Source: DASTCZ01 sp963704455 (GTDB lineage Bacteria; Acidobacteriota; Terriglobia; Acidiferrales; UBA7541). Taken from it: a stretch of DNA of 64,000 nt. The stretch spans positions 1,674,001 to 1,738,000 of the forward strand of contig OY969905.1 in NCBI GenBank assembly GCA_963704455.1, read 5' to 3'. Position numbers and translations under genes: made by a program. Shown in pieces: positions 16,036 to 25,506 of the stretch (positions are counted from its first letter, which is position 1; every line of letters begins with the position of its first letter). Below the pieces are notes generated by a model. It searched no databases. It was not told the DNA's origin and saw nothing but the letters and a program-made list of their open reading frames with translations.

Positions 16036-16920
16036 ATGAAACGGAAAAATTTGATCGCACTGATCTTGCCAGTTTTTTTCGGGGTCTTCGTGTCCGCGCA
16101 ATCCTCGAGGACACAAACGCCCGCGCCGGAAACACAATCGGTGCCACCCGCGCCGTCTTACACGATCGAAGCCATCCGGTACGCGACCATCCCCAATTTT
16201 CCTCTCTCCGGATTAATCATCGGCGCGCCGCGCGACCAGCAGATTGACATCGCCATGGTTATTTGGCTCATCCGAGGCAGTGGCCGCACGATTCTTTTTG
16301 ACTCCGGCTTTCACCGTGACAAATGGTTCACTCAATTCAACGTGAGGGATTTTCTTTCGCCTGACAAAGCAGTCCAGCTTGCCGGCGTTGATCCCGCGCA
16401 GGTCACTGACCTCATCATCAGCCACGCGCACTGGGATCACATGGACGGCATTGACCTTTTTCCAAACGCGATGATCTGGATTCAGAAGGCGGAGTACGAA
16501 TATTACACAGGCGCGGCGTGGCAGCCCGGCGGACGCCACGGTGGAATTGACTCCGATGACGTGCAGGAACTTGTCCGCCGCAATCTTGCGGGCAAAGTCC
16601 GCTTTGTGGATGGCGACGACAAGGAAGTCCTGCCCGGCATTCGCGCGTACACCGGCGCGCGCCACACTTACGCCTCGCAATACATTCGCGTGGATGGGCA
16701 GCCGCCGTTCGTGCTCGCCTCCGACAATTGCTATCTTTACGAGAATCTGAAATCACATCGGGCGGGCGCCACATTTGACCCCGCCGACGCCGCCGGAAAC
16801 ATCGCTGCGCAGCAAAGAATGATCGACCTCGCCGGCTCACCCGACCGCGTGGTTCCCGGCCACGACCCGGAGCAATTCAACCGCTTCCCCACCAAAGGCC
16901 GCGTCGCGCGCATCCGGTGA
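16036..16920 (+). CDS. Secreted metallo-beta-lactamase-fold hydrolase (lactonase-like)
   Basis: A 294-aa protein with a signal peptide (first about 21 residues, ending FVSAQS). The metallo-beta-lactamase motif HAHWDH is at residues 130-135, with the further metal ligands expected in 'GARHTYASQ' and 'VVPGHDP'. Domain layout, length and the 'NFPLSGLIIG' region resemble the AttM/AiiA N-acyl-homoserine lactonases, so lactone hydrolysis is possible, but other hydrolases share this fold. The export signal suggests it acts in the periplasm. It converges on the HtrA gene with a 10-bp gap. Confidence 0.8.
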   Translation: MKRKNLIALILPVFFGVFVSAQSSRTQTPAPETQSVPPAPSYTIEAIRYATIPNFPLSGLIIGAPRDQQIDIAMVIWLIRGSGRTILFDSGFHRDKWFTQFNVRDFLSPDKAVQLAGVDPAQVTDLIISHAHWDHMDGIDLFPNAMIWIQKAEYEYYTGAAWQPGGRHGGIDSDDVQELVRRNLAGKVRFVDGDDKEVLPGIRAYTGARHTYASQYIRVDGQPPFVLASDNCYLYENLKSHRAGATFDPADAAGNIAAQQRMIDLAGSPDRVVPGHDPEQFNRFPTKGRVARIR

Positions 16921-16930
16921 TTGCGAACGG

Positions 16931-18391
16931 CTATCGCTTCTCCAGCGTAAACGCCACAAAACTCAATTTCGCGTCTCGCTGAATTTGCAACACCACCGGC
17001 GCGCCATCCGCCAGCGCCTTCAGCGAAGCATTCAGGAATTCAACCGACCCCACTGGATTTCCATTCACAGTACGGATCACGTCTCCCGCTGAAAGCGGCA
17101 CTTCCATCGCAGCCCCGGCTGCTTTCGCAAGTACAATCACGCCGTAGTCATCGCGCAAATCATCAACCATCGCCTTCACTTTCGCATCCACGTCAAGGCC
17201 AATGATTCCCAGATCGCGCACCAGATTCTTTGCGGGGTCCGCCAACGATTGCATCTCGTCAATTTGATGTTTCGGCTCCTTCACCGGCACGTCCAGCGCG
17301 ATTTGCTGTGCCCCGCGCAGCACGCTCATGTTTAGGGTCTCGTCTCCTTCGAGAGTCAATAGAAGGTAAGAGATTCGCGGCAGGTTTTCCGCCGCCACTC
17401 CGTTTACGGACAAAAGGATGTCTCCCACTCGCAGCCCCGCCGCAATTGCCGGGCTTCCCGGCGGCACGTCCGACACAATCACGCCGTAATTTCGTGCCAG
17501 CCCGAGGCCCGCCGCCATCGTCGGCGTCAAAGTCTGCATGCTGAAACCCGTTTCGACGCGGTGCATGTGACCGAATCTTTTCAATTGGTCAATCGCCAGG
17601 GAAAGCATTGCGCTGGGTATCGCAAACCCCAACCCTTCATTTCCGCCCGACTGCGTGAGAATAAAAGTGTTCATCCCCACGACTTCTCCCCGCGCGTTCA
17701 CCAGCGGCCCGCCCGAGTTCCCCGGATTGATCGGCGCGTCGGTTTGAATGAAGAGCAGCCCCGAATCCGGATCGGCCTGCCGCGCCACGGCGGAGATGAT
17801 TCCGTGCGTCACCGAATTTCTTAATCCTTCCGGGCTTCCAAATGCAAACACCGCCTCGCCCTGCTGCAAATCTCTATAATTTGCCAGCGGCAGCATCGGT
17901 AAATTCGCCAACTCGACTTTGAGTAGCGCGACGTCATTTTGCTGAGACACACCCACCACTCGCGCCGACACGGTCTTCGTCTTCAGCGACAGCGCCGACG
18001 CGGCCGGGCTATCTTCTTCGGGCGCCGGAAACGTCACCTGTACGAGTTCAGCCGCCTTCACCACGTGCGCGTTCGTCAGAATGTATCCCGAAGCATCAAT
18101 CACAAATCCGGACCCAATCACGTTCTGGCGCCCGAACACTGTTGACGCGTTGCCCGATTCAGCGCTTTCCGTTGGCCCATAAGCCGTCACCTGGATTTGC
18201 ACAACGCTTTGCGAGACTTTTTTCACCAGCGCAACCACGGGATCTGTGATTGTCGGCGAGCTCGCCGCCGGATTGCTCGTTTGTCGCTGCGCCAACGCGG
18301 TGGTGCACGCTGCGAACGACGCCGCAACAATCGCCAACACCATTAAATTCTTGGTCAGTCTTCTGATGAGTGACTTGCAGAGGCTTCGCAT
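16931..18391 (-). CDS. HtrA/DegP-type serine protease with two PDZ domains
   Basis: A 486-aa envelope protease. A basic N-terminus and hydrophobic segment (about 14-35, ending ALAQ) act as signal or anchor. The trypsin-like domain has His109 (ILTNAHVV), Asp153 (QQNDVALLKV) and Ser226 (INPGNSGGPLV). A first PDZ domain follows at about 270-370 ('GVIVSDVPPGSPAIAAGLRVGDILLSVNG') and a second at about 395-486 ('GVIVLAKAAGAAMEVPLSAGDVIRTVNG'). It degrades or refolds damaged periplasmic proteins. The start was placed at the Met preceding the basic-hydrophobic signal; an upstream in-frame Met adds 22 residues. Confidence 0.92.
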   Translation of the reverse strand: MRSLCKSLIRRLTKNLMVLAIVAASFAACTTALAQRQTSNPAASSPTITDPVVALVKKVSQSVVQIQVTAYGPTESAESGNASTVFGRQNVIGSGFVIDASGYILTNAHVVKAAELVQVTFPAPEEDSPAASALSLKTKTVSARVVGVSQQNDVALLKVELANLPMLPLANYRDLQQGEAVFAFGSPEGLRNSVTHGIISAVARQADPDSGLLFIQTDAPINPGNSGGPLVNARGEVVGMNTFILTQSGGNEGLGFAIPSAMLSLAIDQLKRFGHMHRVETGFSMQTLTPTMAAGLGLARNYGVIVSDVPPGSPAIAAGLRVGDILLSVNGVAAENLPRISYLLLTLEGDETLNMSVLRGAQQIALDVPVKEPKHQIDEMQSLADPAKNLVRDLGIIGLDVDAKVKAMVDDLRDDYGVIVLAKAAGAAMEVPLSAGDVIRTVNGNPVGSVEFLNASLKALADGAPVVLQIQRDAKLSFVAFTLEKR

Positions 18392-18484
18392 GAAATGCAC
18401 CTCGATGAATATGCGATTAATCTCAAATCTCAATGAGGCAGAACCGCAGTTCCGCACTTCCTATTTGATGTCGCCCAACGGGCC

Positions 18485-19234
18485 TCAGTTATTCTTGGAT
18501 GCGTTCAATTCTTTCCGCAATGCGTTGTTCTTGCGGAACCATGGCCGCTCGACCCGTTGCACGTATCGCGGCGATGTCCGCCTTTTTTCCTCCAGCTTTT
18601 CCGCCCATTCACGTGACTCGTCCAACCTGCCCTGCGATTTCAGGAACGCCGCGTAGCTATACAACATCTCCGGCGTGCTTGAAAGCTGAGCCGCCTCGGC
18701 GAACAGAGCCGCCGCATCTTCTTTGCGTCCAACTTCCGCGTACGCTTGCGACAAAAACATTGCCGCGCGGTAGAAATCCATTTTCGGTTCGGAGTGCACT
18801 GCAAACTCCAGGTCCGTCACTGCCGGCGCGAAGTCGCCCAACATGAACGCACACATCCCGCGCCGGTAAAAAGTTTGCGGCGCGTCGGCCTTGGTGGCAA
18901 TGGCGCGGTCAAATGCTTCGCGGGCGCGGGCATACTGTTTTTCGTCCCAATAAAGCTCCCCCAGCTCTTCCAGGTTCGCCACCGAGGGATTTTCCGCCAC
19001 CGTCGCTTCGACCACGGAAATCCGCGCCCTTCTTCCGTAGCCCGCAAAAGCCTTACGGGCTAACCCGGCATCCGGAATCACCTCCGCAATGATGTACACC
19101 GCTGCGCCGATGGCCCCGCCCATGAAGATAATCAGCAGCCAGTACCATTCCGGCCGGCGCCGGAAAAAATGCACCAGCGCAATGATCTGGACAAAGAATC
19201 CCCACGGGTAGAAAAGGTGGCTTACAAACCCCAT
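18485..19234 (-). CDS. Membrane-anchored TPR protein with PLDc_N-like N-terminus
   Basis: A 249-aa protein. Two hydrophobic helices (about 8-25 and 30-52, 'PEWYWLLIIFMGGAIGAAVYIIAEV') resemble the short N-terminal membrane domain also seen in cardiolipin synthases. TPR units cover about 75-215, followed by a charged C-terminus. It is probably a scaffold anchored in the inner membrane with its repeats in the cytoplasm. No partner is evident; HtrA lies downstream on the same strand, 93 bases away, so co-transcription is possible. Confidence 0.75.
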   Translation of the reverse strand: MGFVSHLFYPWGFFVQIIALVHFFRRRPEWYWLLIIFMGGAIGAAVYIIAEVIPDAGLARKAFAGYGRRARISVVEATVAENPSVANLEELGELYWDEKQYARAREAFDRAIATKADAPQTFYRRGMCAFMLGDFAPAVTDLEFAVHSEPKMDFYRAAMFLSQAYAEVGRKEDAAALFAEAAQLSSTPEMLYSYAAFLKSQGRLDESREWAEKLEEKRRTSPRYVQRVERPWFRKNNALRKELNASKNN

Positions 19235-19409
19235 CGCGGACGCCCTCCGAGCCTTCCGCGCTCATAATCCTGCGCGGTGGTATTCATGGGAATCGACATT
19301 AAACCACCGATGGGAACAGTTGTGAATGGGCTGGCGATATACAATCGAAATGGTCAGTGTCCATCGGAATCTGGCTTACTCTCAAACTCCATTCCTAAAT
19401 CTAGCGGCT

Positions 19410-19415
19410 TATAAT
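19410..19415 (+). promoter_or_regulatory. -10 box (TATAAT) placing transcription start at the ATG (leaderless)
   Basis: A perfect TATAAT ends 6 bases before the ATG at 19422. With the usual 6-8 base offset, the RNA would start at the AUG. There is no Shine-Dalgarno sequence; the -35 is poor. Confidence 0.45.
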
Positions 19416-19421
19416 CCCCCA

Positions 19422-19976
19422 ATGCGCAAGGTTATCCTCGGCCTCGGCATCAGTCTTGACGGATACATTGCCCGTCCCAACGGCGACGTGGATTTCCTTT
19501 TCATGCCCAAGGATTATTCGATGGGCCCATTTTTCGCCACCATTGACGCCACCATCATGGGCCGCAAGACTCTCGACGTCACATTGCGAATGAGTCCCAA
19601 TTCTTTCAAAGGCTCCAAGATGGCCACATACGTTTTCTCGCACACGATGCCGCCCGGCGAACGCGATGGCCTGATCTTCACAAATCAACCCCCCGCGGCC
19701 CTCGTCGCCGAGTTGCGCAAGCGCCGCGGCAAGAACATTTGGCTGATGGGAGGCGGTGAACTCGCGCGCGAATTCCTGAAAGAGGATTTGGTGGACGAAC
19801 TCTATATCGGCGTCGTGCCCGTACTCATCGGCGAAGGCATCCCGCTTTTTCCCCCGGGCTTCCCACAACGCGAATTCAGCCTCCTCGAAAACAAGACCTT
19901 CTCGAAGGGAATGATCACCCTCAAATACGCCCGCTCCCGTGCCAAAGCAAAACCGTCGCCGGAGCGCAAAGCCTGA
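19422..19976 (+). CDS. Dihydrofolate reductase-like / RibD C-terminal domain protein
   Basis: A 184-aa single-domain protein starting MRKVILGLGISLDGYIARPNGDVDFL, the standard opening of the RibD_C/DHFR-like family. Later it has 'ATIMGRKT', the nucleotide-binding 'RGKNIWLMGGGELAREFLKEDLVDEL' and 'VPVLIGEGIPLFPP'. It is probably an NAD(P)H-dependent reductase; its natural substrate is unknown, and it is not the essential folA type. The start was chosen at the Met of the conserved opening; the longer in-frame start lies 96 bases upstream, before the -10 box. Confidence 0.85.
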   Translation: MRKVILGLGISLDGYIARPNGDVDFLFMPKDYSMGPFFATIDATIMGRKTLDVTLRMSPNSFKGSKMATYVFSHTMPPGERDGLIFTNQPPAALVAELRKRRGKNIWLMGGGELAREFLKEDLVDELYIGVVPVLIGEGIPLFPPGFPQREFSLLENKTFSKGMITLKYARSRAKAKPSPERKA

Positions 19977-20341
19977 CCCGCCGAAGCCCCGGCCCAATCA
20001 GTCCGTAGTTTTTTCCATTCGCCTACAACTTTTGACCACTCGCTGCTTTTCTATTATCAATTTCCCAAAGACGTGAGATCCTCGCGTGGTTTAGAAGTGC
20101 GTCCGTCATGCGGAATACAATTCACAATTCGATGCCCCGCAGCCAAGAGTGGCCAAACCGCCTGGCTTTGAAGAGGACACACTTCTCCGTCTCCTTCAGT
20201 TAATTCCCAGCGTCCTTTTCGGTTCAGCGCCGATTTTCACAGACTCGTCCGAATTCTTGGCGGGCTCCAAGATTTGCTATTAGCCCGTAAACCCTTTTCC
20301 CGTGCCGCGCAAATTGCGCCGCACTTAGAAAGTGTACAGAC
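19977..20341. other. Intergenic stretch, no feature seen
   Basis: About 365 bases between the reductase and the 105-aa gene. I see no convincing coding frame, RNA gene, terminator or repeat. It should hold the promoter of the following gene. Confidence 0.4.
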
Positions 20342-20659
20342 ATGTTGACGCTGAAGATCAAAGACGGCACTCCCGTGAGCGGCGTGTCTTTGTGCGACTC
20401 ATGCGCCTGGGGACTCGTCGTAAAAGGTTATCGCGAGACCGACGAGATCGTTTATTGCTTGCGCCCGTATATCGACGTTCGCATTCCCTTCCCTGTGCGC
20501 GAGTGTTCGACCTACGTAAACAAGAACGCTCCGTCTATGGACGACATGGAAAAGTCCGCCTGGATCCTGCTCACCAAGCGCATCGAACGCAGGCTCGGTT
20601 TCGTGCGCGCGGATGAGTTCCGCCGCATCCACGGCGACGACGAACCCATCACGCCGTAA
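20342..20659 (+). CDS. Conserved-looking 105-aa protein with CxxC pair
   Basis: A small soluble protein with cysteines in the arrangement CDSC (18-21), C39 and C55, which could bind zinc or iron-sulfur. The middle contains 'YIDVRIPFPVRECSTYVNKNAPSMDDMEKSAWILL', and the C-terminus is basic and helical. I do not recognise the family. Codon usage resembles its neighbours and the antisense frames are weaker, so I take it as real. It lies about 90 bases upstream of the TPR lipoprotein on the same strand. Confidence 0.6.
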   Translation: MLTLKIKDGTPVSGVSLCDSCAWGLVVKGYRETDEIVYCLRPYIDVRIPFPVRECSTYVNKNAPSMDDMEKSAWILLTKRIERRLGFVRADEFRRIHGDDEPITP

Positions 20660-20752
20660 AACCAATTGCCGCGGCTGGTCAAGGATCTTCTCAATCCATT
20701 CCGGGTCCTTGCGGTACTCTGCGGCCACGTCTCGTAGTGTTATACTCAGCCG

Positions 20753-21784
20753 ATGCTCCCGTGCCCAGCCGTTCGCAATCGCATTCTGTGCCGCGCGCCG
20801 CGAACAAAGATCTGCTGGTCGCGCGCAAGAACGTGCGGAGCAACCGTTATCGCATTTTTCCTTGCGTCGGCGGTTTTACCTGCCTTGTCCGGTTGCACAC
20901 AATTCGCCGCGGGCTACTATGTCAGCCAAGGAAAGGCTAAGTATGCCAAGGGCGATTTCGAGCACGCGATTCAGGATTTCAATACCGCGATTGGCTTGAA
21001 TCCGGACCTAATGGCCGCGTACAACGACCGGGGTCTGGCTTACAACGCCAAAGGAGACCACGATCGCGCCATTCAAGATTTCGATTACGTATTGAGCAGG
21101 ACTCCACACGACTCCTTGTCTCTCAACAACCGTGGGTTTGCCTATTATTCCAAAAGAGATTATGACCGCGCGATTCAAGATTATGACGCCTCAATTCATC
21201 TGAATCCAAATTTCGCTGTAGCATTCAGTAACCGTTGCCTTGCTTACTATCAGAAGGGTGATCAAACTCGCGCGATCACTGACTGCACAGAGTCCATCCG
21301 GCTGAATCCCAATGAAAGCCGTGCATTTAATAATCGCGCCCTTGCGTATAACAAATCAGGCGATCACGCTCGCGCCGTACACGATTACGACGAAGCGATT
21401 CGACTTAACCCAAACGATGCTATGTATTATTCCAATCGTGGCTATGCATACTATTCAGAATCCAACTTTAGCCACGCCATTCAGGACTACGATGAGGCAA
21501 TTCGATTGAATCCACGTTATGCGGTCGCCTTCAACAACCGTGGCCTCGCTTACCATGACAGTGGGGATCTTGACCACGCATTGGCGGACTACAATGAGGC
21601 GCTCCGACTGAATCCGAATCTCGCTGCGGCATTTAACAATCGCGGCCGACTTTACGATGCTAAAGGAGACTACGACCTCGCCATCCAAGACTATTCGAAC
21701 GCAATTCGCCTGAATCCGGACGACGCTCTCGCGGTTATGAATCGCGATACTGCCTACAACCACAAAAACGGACGGCATCACTAA
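20753..21784 (+). CDS. TPR-repeat lipoprotein
   Basis: A 343-aa protein. A long basic N-region, a hydrophobic core and a lipobox LSGC near residue 48 predict a lipoprotein. Eight full TPR units plus a partial ninth follow (about 55-340), each of 34 residues with the pattern 'FNNRGLAY...GDYDRAIQDYDEAIRLNP'. The DNA shows the matching 102-bp periodicity. TPR lipoproteins serve as assembly or binding scaffolds at the envelope; no specific partner can be named. An internal Met start would lose the lipobox, so the long start is kept. The tRNA-Arg gene converges from the right. Confidence 0.83.
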   Translation: MLPCPAVRNRILCRAPRTKICWSRARTCGATVIAFFLASAVLPALSGCTQFAAGYYVSQGKAKYAKGDFEHAIQDFNTAIGLNPDLMAAYNDRGLAYNAKGDHDRAIQDFDYVLSRTPHDSLSLNNRGFAYYSKRDYDRAIQDYDASIHLNPNFAVAFSNRCLAYYQKGDQTRAITDCTESIRLNPNESRAFNNRALAYNKSGDHARAVHDYDEAIRLNPNDAMYYSNRGYAYYSESNFSHAIQDYDEAIRLNPRYAVAFNNRGLAYHDSGDLDHALADYNEALRLNPNLAAAFNNRGRLYDAKGDYDLAIQDYSNAIRLNPDDALAVMNRDTAYNHKNGRHH

Positions 21785-21804
21785 AGTTCAATCAGCGGGA
21801 GAAC

Positions 21805-21881
21805 TGGCGCGCCCGGGGAGGTTCGAACTCCCGACCTCGTGCTTCGGAGGCACGCGCTCTATCCATCTGAGCTACGGGCGC
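21805..21881 (-). tRNA. tRNA-Arg (anticodon CCG)
   Basis: Read on the minus strand: acceptor GCGCCCG pairs with CGGGCGC, D-arm GCTC...GAGC, anticodon stem CGTGC/GCACG with loop CTCCGAA (anticodon CCG), T-arm GGGAG-TTCGAAC-CTCCC, discriminator G and an encoded CCA. It decodes CGG. Confidence 0.96.
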
Positions 21882-21946
21882 GGCGATTGGGAAATTGTAG
21901 CGCGAATCCGTGCATGAGGCCAACGGAAGCGAATTGCAATCGCGCC

Positions 21947-21994
21947 AAAAAAACGGCCCCGCGAATCCCATCTACAGAACCTGCGGAGCCGTTT
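21947..21994 (-). terminator. Intrinsic terminator after the S41 protease gene
   Basis: On the minus strand AAACGGCTCCGC pairs with GCGGGGCCGTTT (12 bp, one G-U), followed by further T residues. It begins 22 bases after the stop codon at 22017. Confidence 0.75.
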
Positions 21995-22016
21995 CTAGTT
22001 ACAGTCTTCGTCCGCT

Positions 22017-25000
22017 TCACTGCCGCCCGGGAACCATCTTTGGAGGATTCTTCGCTAGCTCCGCCTTCAGCACCTCCACGGCTTTTTCGAGTTGTGCATC
22101 CCTTCCGGCCATATCATCTGGTGGAGTGTTGTCCACCCAGAAGTCCGTAGGAACTCCGTAATTCTCGAGGTTGTGCCCATCGATGTTCCACAGACCGGTG
22201 CCGGGCGTGCGCACCATTTCGTTGTCAATCAGCCGGTACGCGCCCGTCCCAATCACCGAGCTATTCGTATTCGTGCCGACGAGCTTGCCGAGCCCGAGCG
22301 TCTTGATACCGTCCGGGAAAACTTCGGCGTCGCTGAACGACCGCTCGTTCTGCATCACGACAATCGGTCCGAAGAATGCCCGCTCCGGCCGCGTGACGTA
22401 AGTGGAATCGCGCCCGCGCGTGTATTGATACTGGTGCTGTTCGAGAATCTCTAGCAGCTCCTGATCAATTCCGCCGCCGCCGTTAAAGCGCTGGTCAATA
22501 ATCAGCGCCTTTTTGAAGTGGTTGTCGGCCAGATCGCGTTCGAACTTCGCGAGCGACGGCGCATTCATCGCCCGGATATGCAGGTAGCCGATTTCGCCGT
22601 TCGACATTTTCTCAACCATCGCCGTGCGATCCGCCACCCACTTCTCGTATTGCAAAGTGGTGTTGGCCCCCGCGTTCACCGGCGTGATTCGCACGGACCA
22701 CGCGCCATCCGCCGCCGGACGCGAATTCACCATGAACTCGAATTTGCGGCCCGGCGCCATGCTGTAGTACTTCCAGTAGTTGTCGCCGGAATGCAACGGC
22801 ATGCCATTTACGGCGATGATGTAGTTGCCCTGCGAGATTTTCACGTAGTCGTGGTCCGCAGGCCCGTTCTTGTAAATCGTTGTTACTTTGTAAAAGCCCG
22901 AAGAGTCCGCCGCAATTTCAAATCCCGGGTAGCGCGTCTGCAGCGCGTCGCGGTTCGGATCGCCGCCGCCGCTCATTCCCGTGTGCGACGCGTTCAGCTC
23001 CCCGATCATTTGCAGCGTCACGTTTTGAAGCTCCTGCCGGTCGCCAACGTCGTCCAGCAGCGCTTCATAAACGTGCTTGTAATGCTCCCAGTCAACGTTG
23101 TTCATCTTCGCGTCGTAGAAACGGTACTTCAGCGTGCGCCAGGCTTCCTCGAAGATCTGCTTGCGCTCGGCGTGCTCGTCCACTTCCACGCGAACGGTAA
23201 AGTTTACGCGCCGACGTCCACCGCCGCCTTCGCCACCCGCCGCAGCTGCACCGCCTCCACCGGGACCAGCAGCCGCGCCGCCTGCTGCACCGGCTGTGCG
23301 TACGGCCCAGATGCCGTTGCGTTCGAGGAAATAAAGTGTTGCGCCATCGCGCGAGAATTGGAGGCTTGATATGCCTCCTCCTCCCATGCCTGCAGCCGCC
23401 GGTGGGGCGTTTTCATCTTCGGCTGCCGGGGGCGCTGCCTGCGAAAGACGCCGCAGCGCAGAACCATCGGCCTGAATCACGTAAAGCGTGGGAACGGAGC
23501 GCCCGTCCACATCCACCGCTGCAACGAAAGCGTAGCTGCGGCTATCGGGAGATGGCACAGCAGTGGAAATATTTTCAGTGAGGTGAGTGATCTGGGTTAT
23601 GCGCCGATCCATCCCCTCGAAGTCAATCTTCGTTTCCGGGGGAGCCGCGGCCGCGCCTCCACCCCCGCGCCCGCCGCGCCCTGCCCCCATCATGGCGCGC
23701 GCCTGTTCCTCGGTGTCAACGTCGCGGCTCATAGAGTCCGTATCTTCCTTTGCAAGCGTGACGCTATAAATCGAGGCCACGTTCGTGCGAAGCGTTGCGG
23801 AACCGGCCTGAACGTACCCGCCGAGGAAGATCAGCTTTTTCCCATCGGCCGTGAATCGCCCGTCGTAGCTCGCATATTGCAAATCATCTTTCAAGCGGTG
23901 CTCTTCTCCACCGGCCGAGGCCTGAAAATAAATATGCTGCCGGAAATCGTGATCCGCTTTGTTGTACGCAATCCACGCGCCATCAGGCGACACCGTAACG
24001 CCGCTGACACCGCTCGAATCGTTCGTCGCCAGCGTGCGCGTCTGTCCAGTTTCCACGTTCACGCTGTTCAATTTGTGATCCGAAGTCGTGTAAAGCACTG
24101 ACTTGGAATCCGGCATCCAGTTCAAGGTCAACTTTTCGGAGTCTAAGTCCGAAAGCTTCTTTGCACCCATTCCATCCGTTCCGGCCACCCACACCTCCGG
24201 GCGCCCGGTCTGATCGCTCACGTAGGCGATCCACTTCCCGTCCGGCGACCACGCGGGATCTGTATCGCGGAAGTAGCTGTTCGTCACGCGCGTTACATCG
24301 CCGCGGTCTGTCGCAACAGTGAAAATTTCTCCGTGCGTGGTAATCGCCGCGCGCAGCGTGGAGGGCGAAAGATCATAGCTGTCTGTTTCTCCGTTCACCG
24401 TCAGCACTCGGAAATTGTTGGTCTTGTCGTCCGCGGAGATATCAACTTTCACCTCGGAAGTCCGCCCGCTCGCCACATCGAGTTTCCAAAGGCCAAAGTT
24501 TTCCTCGAACACGATCACTTTTCCATCCGAGGATATGGACGGGAAGAAGAGCGACCCGTCCGTGAAATGTGTCACTTGCGTAGGCGCGCCACCCGTGTCT
24601 GCAATCTTGTAGATGTTATACGTAGATTTCCAAACTTTCGGATCGCCGGCCTTCGCCATTACGTCGCGGTCCGAAACAAAATAAATCGTGCCGTTCGACG
24701 CATACTGCGGCCAGGAGTTGTAGGGTTTCATCTGGTCATCAACTTCCGTGTCCAGAATCCGCTTATAAGTCTTCGCTTTGACGTCCATCACCCACAGATC
24801 CGTCGCGCCGCTGCCGCGATAGTGTTTGCGCCACCAGATGGGCACGTGACGATTGAAAGCGAATTTCGTGCCGTCCATCGAATAGCTGCCCCAATATCCG
24901 GCGTCGGTGGGTATCACCGTCTCGAGCCCGCCATCAATGGAAACTTGATGGAGCATCGCCACGCCCGGAAATCCGGCTCCGTCGCGGTTCGAAGTAAAAA

Positions 25001-25367
25001 TCACGTTCTTGGAATCGCGCGCCCATCCAACCACGGTGTCCGGCGATGAATTGAACGTGAGCTGCTTCGCCTCCCCGCCTTCGGCCGGGATCACAAAGAC
25101 GTCGTTGTTCCCGTACCTGTCCGACGAAAACGCGATCCATTTCCCATCAGGGGAAAAGCGCGGGAATTCGTCGTGGGCGGAATGAACCGTCAGGCGGCGC
25201 GGGTTCGACCCGTCTTCATTCACTACCCAGATGCTTCCCAGGTAGCCGAATACGATTTTGCCGTTGTGGTAGTCGGGTGTGCGTGGAATGTGAATTGGTT
25301 TGGCCTGTGCAGCAGCCGTGGCAAAAAGTACGAGAGACGCAAGCATCAGCGCGTAGCGCTTGAACAC
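22017..25367 (-). CDS. Tricorn-like S41 family protease with beta-propellers
   Basis: A 1116-aa exported protein. GTG start with AGGAGGA upstream and signal peptide (FKRYALMLASLVLFATAAAQA). Two beta-propeller regions (about 25-330 and 330-720) contain PD40-type strands such as 'DEFPRFSPDGKWIAFSSDRYGNNDVF'. Gly/Ala-rich linkers interrupt them near 565-590 and 700-720. A core domain, a PDZ-like segment ('ISQGNYIIAVNGMPLHSGDNYW') and an S41 catalytic region (about 930-1080) follow. The presumed nucleophile Ser lies in 'NERSFSDAEVFPDG', as in tricorn proteases, which cut oligopeptides. A longer in-frame start exists but would put 51 residues before the signal. Confidence 0.88.
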   Translation of the reverse strand: MFKRYALMLASLVLFATAAAQAKPIHIPRTPDYHNGKIVFGYLGSIWVVNEDGSNPRRLTVHSAHDEFPRFSPDGKWIAFSSDRYGNNDVFVIPAEGGEAKQLTFNSSPDTVVGWARDSKNVIFTSNRDGAGFPGVAMLHQVSIDGGLETVIPTDAGYWGSYSMDGTKFAFNRHVPIWWRKHYRGSGATDLWVMDVKAKTYKRILDTEVDDQMKPYNSWPQYASNGTIYFVSDRDVMAKAGDPKVWKSTYNIYKIADTGGAPTQVTHFTDGSLFFPSISSDGKVIVFEENFGLWKLDVASGRTSEVKVDISADDKTNNFRVLTVNGETDSYDLSPSTLRAAITTHGEIFTVATDRGDVTRVTNSYFRDTDPAWSPDGKWIAYVSDQTGRPEVWVAGTDGMGAKKLSDLDSEKLTLNWMPDSKSVLYTTSDHKLNSVNVETGQTRTLATNDSSGVSGVTVSPDGAWIAYNKADHDFRQHIYFQASAGGEEHRLKDDLQYASYDGRFTADGKKLIFLGGYVQAGSATLRTNVASIYSVTLAKEDTDSMSRDVDTEEQARAMMGAGRGGRGGGGAAAAPPETKIDFEGMDRRITQITHLTENISTAVPSPDSRSYAFVAAVDVDGRSVPTLYVIQADGSALRRLSQAAPPAAEDENAPPAAAGMGGGGISSLQFSRDGATLYFLERNGIWAVRTAGAAGGAAAGPGGGGAAAAGGEGGGGRRRVNFTVRVEVDEHAERKQIFEEAWRTLKYRFYDAKMNNVDWEHYKHVYEALLDDVGDRQELQNVTLQMIGELNASHTGMSGGGDPNRDALQTRYPGFEIAADSSGFYKVTTIYKNGPADHDYVKISQGNYIIAVNGMPLHSGDNYWKYYSMAPGRKFEFMVNSRPAADGAWSVRITPVNAGANTTLQYEKWVADRTAMVEKMSNGEIGYLHIRAMNAPSLAKFERDLADNHFKKALIIDQRFNGGGGIDQELLEILEQHQYQYTRGRDSTYVTRPERAFFGPIVVMQNERSFSDAEVFPDGIKTLGLGKLVGTNTNSSVIGTGAYRLIDNEMVRTPGTGLWNIDGHNLENYGVPTDFWVDNTPPDDMAGRDAQLEKAVEVLKAELAKNPPKMVPGRQ

Positions 25368-25506
25368 GATCTCCTCCTGTTTTCGGGAAAAAGTGGGAAC
25401 CGTCGTCCGGGCCCTTGCCCGGACAAACTTTCTCGGCTGTAGTGACGCAACGGCCAGCGCGCAGGTTTCAACCGTGGAAAGTTCCAGGCGAACCTTACCT
25501 CTGCGC

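Noticed and set aside
20940..21770. 102-bp periodic DNA as a possible CRISPR or satellite
   Set aside because: The period equals the 34-residue TPR unit and the frame is intact; it is coding. No CRISPR array was seen anywhere in the window.
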